Shown here: positions 59,501 to 64,000 of the stretch, in pieces | Numbering within the stretch: the stretch's first letter is position 1 | Layout: each line of letters begins with the position of its first letter | Assembly (NCBI GenBank): GCA_026645935.1 | Contig: JAPKMP010000006.1 | Coordinates: 124,001 to 188,000 of the forward strand | Source: Candidatus Villigracilaceae bacterium | GTDB taxonomy: Bacteria > Chloroflexota > Anaerolineae > Anaerolineales > Villigracilaceae | DNA: 64,000 nt | Direction: 5' to 3' | Program-made: the position numbers and the translations under genes | Notes under the pieces: model-generated | Told to the model about the DNA's origin: nothing | Seen by the model: only the letters and a program-made list of their open reading frames with translations | The model's database searches: none

Positions 59501-60741
59501 AGCCTATACTTCTCAGCATAAGCCAACAATGCTTGTTCAAATATACCAAGAGGTGGTCTTACCAAGCCAGCGCCAACTTGCCCGACTCCCGCATTTTTAT
59601 GAGCAATGCCAGTATTTATTCTGGGGGTGATTCCAAGTTCAACAACTTTTCGTAAGTCAATGCCAGTGGGTGTGCCGCGAAAATCCAACGACGGCATCGT
59701 GAAGAATTTACTTTCAGCAAATGTAATTTCGTACATCTCAAGCGTGGCGTTCATCGCGTCTTTCGGCGTGCCGCCCACAAACGTGACAATCGCGGGCGCA
59801 GTCGCCATGGCAAACCCGCCGATGCCAGCGGTCTCGGTGATGGCGCTGTCGCCGATGTCGGGATTTGCATCATCTTGAGTAAATCCTGAAAAGAACAAGC
59901 CGACAGGAATTTCAGCAGGAGCCGTGAACCATTGTCGCTCGCCGAGTCCACTCACGCGGATTCCAAAATCTGTGCCATTGCGCGCCATTGTCGTCACAAT
60001 CGTCGAACCTTCCACGCCATGCGCGGCATCGGTCATTGCCTTGCACGCCGCCATCACGGGGTTCAACACGCTCAACGCGTTATCGCCGATGAACTGCAAC
60101 ACCTCAGCCATCGCTGCATTATCTTTCATGGTCTTGGCGATCAGCGGCGCGATCAACCTCAAATACAACAGCGAGCCCGCCTTGTTGCGGTTGTGCCCCT
60201 CATCGCCCATGTGCAACGCCTCACTCATCAGCGCGCGCATGTCAATGCCATTCGACGCCGCCAACGCATCCGCCAGCGCGACGCCCAGCACATCGTTCAT
60301 CCAATGAAGTTTCTTCAACACCTCATCGCTGTACGCGCCATAACGCAAAACTTTTCCGTAGCCTTCATTCAAATTCGAAAACGACTTGTTGCCATGCTCG
60401 GCATTTTCCACGACATAGACTTTCATCGAAGCGGATGTGACTCCCGCCATCGGACCGACCGCGCCGTGATGATGACACGAATCAAATTCGACTTCGCCTC
60501 TTTCCACCATTGAGGTTGCCTCTGCTTCGGATGCCGCTACGCCCTCGAACAGCATCGCCCCGATGATCGCGCCTTTCAACGGACCCGACATCCGCGCCCA
60601 CTCAATCGGCGGACCCGCGTGCAGAAACAAATTAACCTTCATCCCAGGAATGACATCACGTGCAGTGGCGACGGCTTTGAGGATGGGTCGTGCTTCCATC
60701 ATGCGATTGACGGCGGTGGTATTGGCTTCGTCTATATTCAT
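59497..60741 (-). CDS. DUF1116 protein (YlbE/AllG-like, probable carbamoyltransferase subunit)
   Basis: 414 residues from the ATG at 60741 (GGAG six bases upstream); the longer frame to 60792 reads through heptamer repeats and is rejected. DUF1116 features: FLHAGPPIEWARMSGPLKGA, SCHHHGAVGPMAGVTSASMK and GDEGHNRNKAGSLL. In E. coli the homologue YlbE works with FdrA and YlbF (AllFGH) in the carbamoyl transfer that splits oxalurate to oxamate and carbamoyl phosphate. The third subunit (DUF2877) and a carbamate kinase are not in the window. Confidence 0.88.
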   Translation of the reverse strand: MNIDEANTTAVNRMMEARPILKAVATARDVIPGMKVNLFLHAGPPIEWARMSGPLKGAIIGAMLFEGVAASEAEATSMVERGEVEFDSCHHHGAVGPMAGVTSASMKVYVVENAEHGNKSFSNLNEGYGKVLRYGAYSDEVLKKLHWMNDVLGVALADALAASNGIDMRALMSEALHMGDEGHNRNKAGSLLYLRLIAPLIAKTMKDNAAMAEVLQFIGDNALSVLNPVMAACKAMTDAAHGVEGSTIVTTMARNGTDFGIRVSGLGERQWFTAPAEIPVGLFFSGFTQDDANPDIGDSAITETAGIGGFAMATAPAIVTFVGGTPKDAMNATLEMYEITFAESKFFTMPSLDFRGTPTGIDLRKVVELGITPRINTGIAHKNAGVGQVGAGLVRPPLGIFEQALLAYAEKYRL

Positions 60742-60756
60742 AATTAACTCCGTGTG

Positions 60757-60806
60757 GTTGGTAATTGGTAAATAGTAATTACTACTTACCAATTACGATT
60801 TACTCT
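60757..60806. repeat. Heptamer-type repeat tract between DUF1116 and fdrA genes
   Basis: TTGGTAATTGGTAAATAGTA and following ATTACTACTTACCAATTACG fill the 51-bp gap and include the fdrA stop codon. Confidence 0.75.
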
Positions 60807-62469
60807 TCATTCTTGCGAGCAGCGCCGCCATCTTTTCATTGCCACTCGCAGGCGGTTTCCACTCCACATGCACGGCTTGCGCGCCTTGTGAGATGAGGCT
60901 GTCGTAAAAGGATTCCAGTCCAACGTTGATGGCGGCGAGAGGCTGTTTAAGTTGGTCAAGGTTTACATGCGTAAATTCATTCTTCTTGCTCGCGCTGAAT
61001 CTCAAACTGATATATTCCACCGCTTCCGCGGCGGTTCTGAATACTGTGACACCTGCATCTTGTAACTGCGAGACTTGAGACTGGAGATTCTGCGGGTCAT
61101 CATCCGTGCCAATCACCATCGCCACAAATTCAATCTCTAGTCTCGAATCTCTAATCTCCTTTATCACAGGCACTAATTCCCCCGCAGGGTCAAGATGCGA
61201 ACCTTCGCCCAAAACCACATCAAACAAAATCATCCCCACCTCAGGATCAGCCGCTTCCTGTTTCATTCGTCTAATACGAAGGTCATTATCAATCATCGGA
61301 TGCAAACGCCCAACCATGAAGAACTCATCGCCCAAGTCAATGATGGTGTGGGCTTTGCTATGTAATGGGTCTTCGAGTAATTGGTAATTGGTAATTGGGG
61401 CGTTGGAGTAAATCGGTGACAAAAACGATTGCAAGCCCAACAGTGTTTCATAAGCCAGCGTCCCGCCAGAGAACAATCCACGCAAGTAGTAATTAGTAAT
61501 TGGTAATTCTTGGCCACTTACTAATTCCCAATTACTATTTACCGCTATTTCGGCGGCTTCACTCAAACTGATCGCAAACTGCAAATTGCCAATCTTCCGC
61601 GCGGGCGGTGGGTAGCCGATGAAATAAATGACAACAGGCTTCCCCGTCCCTTGCGCGGCGGAGATAAGGTTTGTTGCCACATCGGGTGAGGGGGGTTTCG
61701 AGATAAGCACAATCACTTTCGTTTCGTCATCACGCGCCAGGGCATCGAGCGCTTGATGCGCCGTGATCGCGCCGACATCGGATTTCAAGTCGCGCCCGCC
61801 TGTCCCGATGGCATGCGAGATGCCGCCTCCCAACTCGTGAATGTGCGCCGTCACGGCTTGGGTGCCCGTGCCAGACGCACCGACAACGCCAATCGAACCG
61901 CGTCGCACGCGGTTAGCGAATCCCAGCCCGATGCCGTTGATGATGGCGGTGCCGCAATCGGGTCCCATTACGAGCAGCCCTTTATCGCGGGCGGCCTTTT
62001 TCAAGGCAATTTCATCTTCAAGTGAGACGTTGTCACTGTAGAGGAATACATGTTTATTGAGTTCAAGCGCTTCACGCGCTACACCTGCCGCGTACCGACC
62101 CGGCACCGAGATCAACACCCAATTCGCTTCGGGCAGTTGCTTGACCGCCGCGCTCAAACTTCTTGGACGAAAATCCTGTGAAACTGTGGATGATTTTCTG
62201 CGGGCAAGCAATTCGTCCACTTTGCCGATCGCATCATCCGCAGATGCATCGCTTTCGGCTTTGACGACGATGAGCAGATCATCGGGGTTGGCGGTGACAA
62301 CTTCAGGGAGCAGGTTATTCGCCGCGAGCAAGTCGCGGTTGGCGGGGGTCGCCATCACCACGCCCGCATCCAGCACGCCGGGCAAGCCAAGCAGACCGCG
62401 TTGCAATTGCATCAACACGACCGAGTCGTAGTACGCCCCAGCGCGGACGTTCCACTTGACGACGGTCAT
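60793..62469 (-). CDS. fdrA: FdrA-like protein (succinyl-CoA-synthetase fold; AllF-type subunit)
   Basis: 558 residues from the ATG at 62469, which overlaps the amidase stop (ATGA). N-terminal VKWNVRAGAYYDSVVLMQLQ, then a CoA-ligase-like half with GVVGASGTGTQAVTAHIHELGGGI-type glycine loop (His in the loop region) and a C-terminal LFSGGTLAYETLL half. FdrA is one of three subunits of the E. coli oxamate carbamoyltransferase. The C-terminal half contains in-frame heptamer units translated as SNWELVSGQELPITNYYL and APITNYQLLEDP (61377-61400, 61486-61550), probably surface loops. Confidence 0.85.
   Translation of the reverse strand: MTVVKWNVRAGAYYDSVVLMQLQRGLLGLPGVLDAGVVMATPANRDLLAANNLLPEVVTANPDDLLIVVKAESDASADDAIGKVDELLARRKSSTVSQDFRPRSLSAAVKQLPEANWVLISVPGRYAAGVAREALELNKHVFLYSDNVSLEDEIALKKAARDKGLLVMGPDCGTAIINGIGLGFANRVRRGSIGVVGASGTGTQAVTAHIHELGGGISHAIGTGGRDLKSDVGAITAHQALDALARDDETKVIVLISKPPSPDVATNLISAAQGTGKPVVIYFIGYPPPARKIGNLQFAISLSEAAEIAVNSNWELVSGQELPITNYYLRGLFSGGTLAYETLLGLQSFLSPIYSNAPITNYQLLEDPLHSKAHTIIDLGDEFFMVGRLHPMIDNDLRIRRMKQEAADPEVGMILFDVVLGEGSHLDPAGELVPVIKEIRDSRLEIEFVAMVIGTDDDPQNLQSQVSQLQDAGVTVFRTAAEAVEYISLRFSASKKNEFTHVNLDQLKQPLAAINVGLESFYDSLISQGAQAVHVEWKPPASGNEKMAALLARMKSKS
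61377..61550 (-). repeat. Heptamer-type repeats inside the fdrA frame
   Basis: Two tracts, 61377-61400 (TTGGTAATTGGTAATTGGGG) and 61486-61550 (AGTAATTAGTAATTGGTAAT and more), lie within the coding frame. They keep the frame and add Ile-Thr-Asn-Tyr and Ser-Asn-Trp-Glu-Leu stretches. A CTGGAGA-type tract occurs at 61066-61090 and a CTAGTCTCGAATCTCTAATC tract at 61132-61160, also in frame. Confidence 0.75.
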
Positions 62470-63740
62470 ATTACCCTCACGACTTTCTCGATCTCTTGCG
62501 CCCACGCGAACAAGGATTCATCTGCATTCCACTTGCCCACGAGTTGCAAGCCCATCGGCAGGTTATCTTTGTTCTTCGTTGTGGGGATGTTGATGACGGG
62601 GAATCCGATCTGAGTCCACGGCAGGCACATGACGGGGTCGCCAGTTGAGTCGAGTCCCTTTGGTGCAGGTCCAATCGCGGGAGGGCAAATCCACAAGTCA
62701 ATTTGGTTCTCGGTCATGGTTTGGATGATTTGATTGCGGAAGGAATCGCGGGCTTGAAGTTGTAATTGGTAATCGGTAATTTTTTGTCCGCGTTTGATTA
62801 AATCGGAAAATTTGGGGGAATAGAGCAATTCATGTTTGGCGAACCTGTTTTTGTGAACTTGCGATGCATCGTAGGACATGATGGCATCGTGACGATTTCG
62901 TATTTCTTGGAAGTCATCCATGACTTCGACAGAACGTAATTCGTAATTTGTGCTTAGTAATTTGCACATACTTTCAAAATGAGCAAGACCCTCTTTGGAA
63001 GCGCTATCCAAATACGGACCGACGGGAATTCCAAGCACTGGCTTCTGCTCTTCAATTACCAATTCCCAATTACTAGTTACCACACTCGCAACTTGTTCAG
63101 CGGTCTCCACATCCTTCGTGAACAATCCAATATGATCGAGCGTCGGCGAAAGCGGAATGACACCATCGCGCGAGATTCGTTCGTACGTGGGCTTGAAACC
63201 GACCGCGCCACAAAACGCGGCGGGACGAATGACCGAACCGATTGTTTGGGTGCCGAGTGTGACATCGCACATGCCCGCGCCGATGGCGGCCGCGGAACCA
63301 CTGCTCGACCCGCCTGGCGTATGATTTGGATTATGCGGGTTGCGCGTGGGACCGGGCGTGAAGTAGGCGAACTCGGTGGTGACGGTCTTGCCCATGATGA
63401 GTGCGCCTGCGTTTTTGAGTCGAGTCACGCTCACGGCTTCCGCGCCTTGGAGTTCTTCTGTGGGAAGATTGCTTCCTGCCTGCGTGACGAAACCATCTAC
63501 ATGAAAAATATCCTTCACGCCTAAGGTCATTCCAAAAAGCGCAGGGCGACTGTTTACATCGGGATATTTTCTTGCAAGTTCTTCGGCGTCATTGAGCAAT
63601 CGTTCGAAGCGATTTGGTTCGGGAATAAATGCCAAAACTTCAGGCTCACGGGAATCATAAAGCGACTGGAGACTGGAGATCAAATCTCGCGGAGAGAGAT
63701 CGTTATTTCGAAAGGAAACTGTGAGGTTGTCTGCATTCAT
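62466..63740 (-). CDS. Amidase-signature hydrolase
   Basis: 424 residues. Catalytic Ser-cis-Ser-Lys triad visible: Lys 76 (TLGVKDIFHVDGF), the Gly-Ser-rich loop GGSSSGSAAAIGAG near 143-156, and the nucleophile Ser 169 in GTQTIGSVIRPAAF. It hydrolyses an amide or allophanate-like bond in the cytoplasm. The stop overlaps the FdrA start by 4 nt. Three heptamer tracts are translated in frame (62757-62782 as ITDYQLQLQ, 62935-62962 as STNYELRS, 63052-63082 as TSNWELVIEEQ). They look like tolerated insertions outside the catalytic core. Confidence 0.87.
   Translation of the reverse strand: MNADNLTVSFRNNDLSPRDLISSLQSLYDSREPEVLAFIPEPNRFERLLNDAEELARKYPDVNSRPALFGMTLGVKDIFHVDGFVTQAGSNLPTEELQGAEAVSVTRLKNAGALIMGKTVTTEFAYFTPGPTRNPHNPNHTPGGSSSGSAAAIGAGMCDVTLGTQTIGSVIRPAAFCGAVGFKPTYERISRDGVIPLSPTLDHIGLFTKDVETAEQVASVVTSNWELVIEEQKPVLGIPVGPYLDSASKEGLAHFESMCKLLSTNYELRSVEVMDDFQEIRNRHDAIMSYDASQVHKNRFAKHELLYSPKFSDLIKRGQKITDYQLQLQARDSFRNQIIQTMTENQIDLWICPPAIGPAPKGLDSTGDPVMCLPWTQIGFPVINIPTTKNKDNLPMGLQLVGKWNADESLFAWAQEIEKVVRVI
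62757..63082 (-). repeat. Heptamer-type repeats inside the amidase frame
   Basis: Tracts at 62757-62782 (GTAATTGGTAATCGGTAATT), 62935-62962 and 63052-63082 (AATTACCAATTCCCAATTAC), all within the amidase coding sequence and frame-neutral. A CTGGAGACTGGAGATC tract lies near the 5' end at 63661-63686. Confidence 0.72.
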
Positions 63741-63765
63741 AGTCTCAAGTCTCTAATCTCTATTT
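63741..63765. repeat. CTCTAATCTC-type repeat between amidase and Fe-S subunit genes
   Basis: AGTCTCAAGTCTCTAATCTC, the CTGGAGA-type unit in reverse, fills the 19-bp gap between the two genes and reaches the Fe-S gene stop. Confidence 0.6.
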
Positions 63766-64000
63766 TTCCCGCATCTTTTCACTGGCAAGTTTCACCGCAT
63801 CCACAATGTGCTGATAGCCCGTGCAACGACAGAGATTACCCGATAGCGCGTGGCGGATTTCATCTTCGGTGGGGTTGGGATTGTCTCGTAAAAATGGAAT
63901 CATCGTCATCAAAATACCCGGCGTGCAATAACCGCATTGTAGCCCGTGCGCTTCCCAAAACGATTGTTGCAACGGATGCAGGTTGTCTTTGTCAGGCGCG
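63760..64000 (-). CDS. Molybdenum hydroxylase small subunit, [2Fe-2S], C-terminal part (runs off the window)
   Basis: The last ~79 codons are present and the frame is open to the right edge. It holds the C-terminal cluster motif of xanthine-dehydrogenase-type Fe-S subunits: GLQCGYCTPGILM and NLCRCTGYQHIVDAV, four cysteines for the cluster nearest the molybdenum. The N-terminal plant-ferredoxin-type domain lies outside the window. It is upstream of the amidase in the same direction, so the hydroxylase genes bracket the catabolic cluster. Confidence 0.92.
   Translation of the reverse strand, partial: APDKDNLHPLQQSFWEAHGLQCGYCTPGILMTMIPFLRDNPNPTEDEIRHALSGNLCRCTGYQHIVDAVKLASEKMREK

Noticed and set aside
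58931-63765. TTGGTAA-type tracts as a CRISPR array
   Set aside because: Units are 7 nt and in direct tandem with no spacers, and many lie inside coding frames; no cas gene is present.
1-64000. tRNA, rRNA or other structured RNA genes
   Set aside because: Intergenic regions were scanned by eye for T-loop (GGTTCGAATCC-like) and anticodon-arm patterns; none was convincing. A covariance-model search could still find small RNAs.

Overview
The window looks like a bacterial chromosome segment, most likely Chloroflexota, class Anaerolineae. This is inferred from several things: GC near 50-55%, a mevalonate-pathway decarboxylase beside prs and a site-2 protease, very large MalT-like and XRE/NB-ARC/TPR regulators, many short palindromic and 7-nt repeat families, and promoters placed so close to start codons that leaderless mRNAs are likely. 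I see no rRNA, tRNA, CRISPR array, transposase or integrase.

Layout. 1-13.4 kb is almost all minus strand: a partial membrane sensor, tldE/tldD, a duplicated-domain lipoprotein, two CPBP-type membrane proteins (one frameshifted), two DUF4386 membrane proteins, small genes lying between copies of a terminator/inverted-repeat module, and a MalT-like LuxR regulator. 13.4-15.3 kb holds an AbiEi/AbiEii toxin-antitoxin pair with its own promoter and operator. 15.3-19.5 kb holds an XRE-NB-ARC-TPR regulator divergent from an SRPBCC protein and a cupin. 19.5-36.4 kb holds a DUF3179 lipoprotein, a TVP38 protein, a disulfide reductase, a YnjBCD-like ABC transporter with a DM13 protein, thiol-redox proteins, an antiporter, a peroxiredoxin whose catalytic codon is an in-frame TGA (probable selenoprotein), a phospholipid synthase, a halogenase-like flavoprotein and an ECF sigma/anti-sigma pair. 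36.4-41.2 kb looks like core genome: mvaD, rseP, a HEAT protein, prs and OsmC. 41-53 kb is mixed metabolism: a transglutaminase-like protein, an ABC exporter, three DinB proteins, a CoA-transferase, two MDR reductases and a nitrilase. 53.4-55.3 kb is an AT-rich insert with three accessory genes. 55.3-64 kb is a minus-strand catabolic cluster: molybdenum hydroxylase subunits, an amidase, FdrA, a DUF1116 protein, a cyclase-family hydrolase and a VOC protein. It resembles allantoin/oxamate-type nitrogen catabolism.

Two observations stand out. First, a ~110-125 bp direct repeat occurs at 574, 13402, 15272 and 19454. Its first half is a displaced copy of the promoter and first codons of mvaD, whose intact copy starts at 36418. 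The repeats divide 0.6-36.4 kb into modules, which suggests serial integration at the 5' end of mvaD. Second, the peroxiredoxin-like gene at 31698-32237 reads through a UGA at its redox-active position, with a SECIS-like hairpin just downstream. A third theme is that 7-nt tandem repeats sit inside the open frames of the 55-64 kb catabolic cluster.
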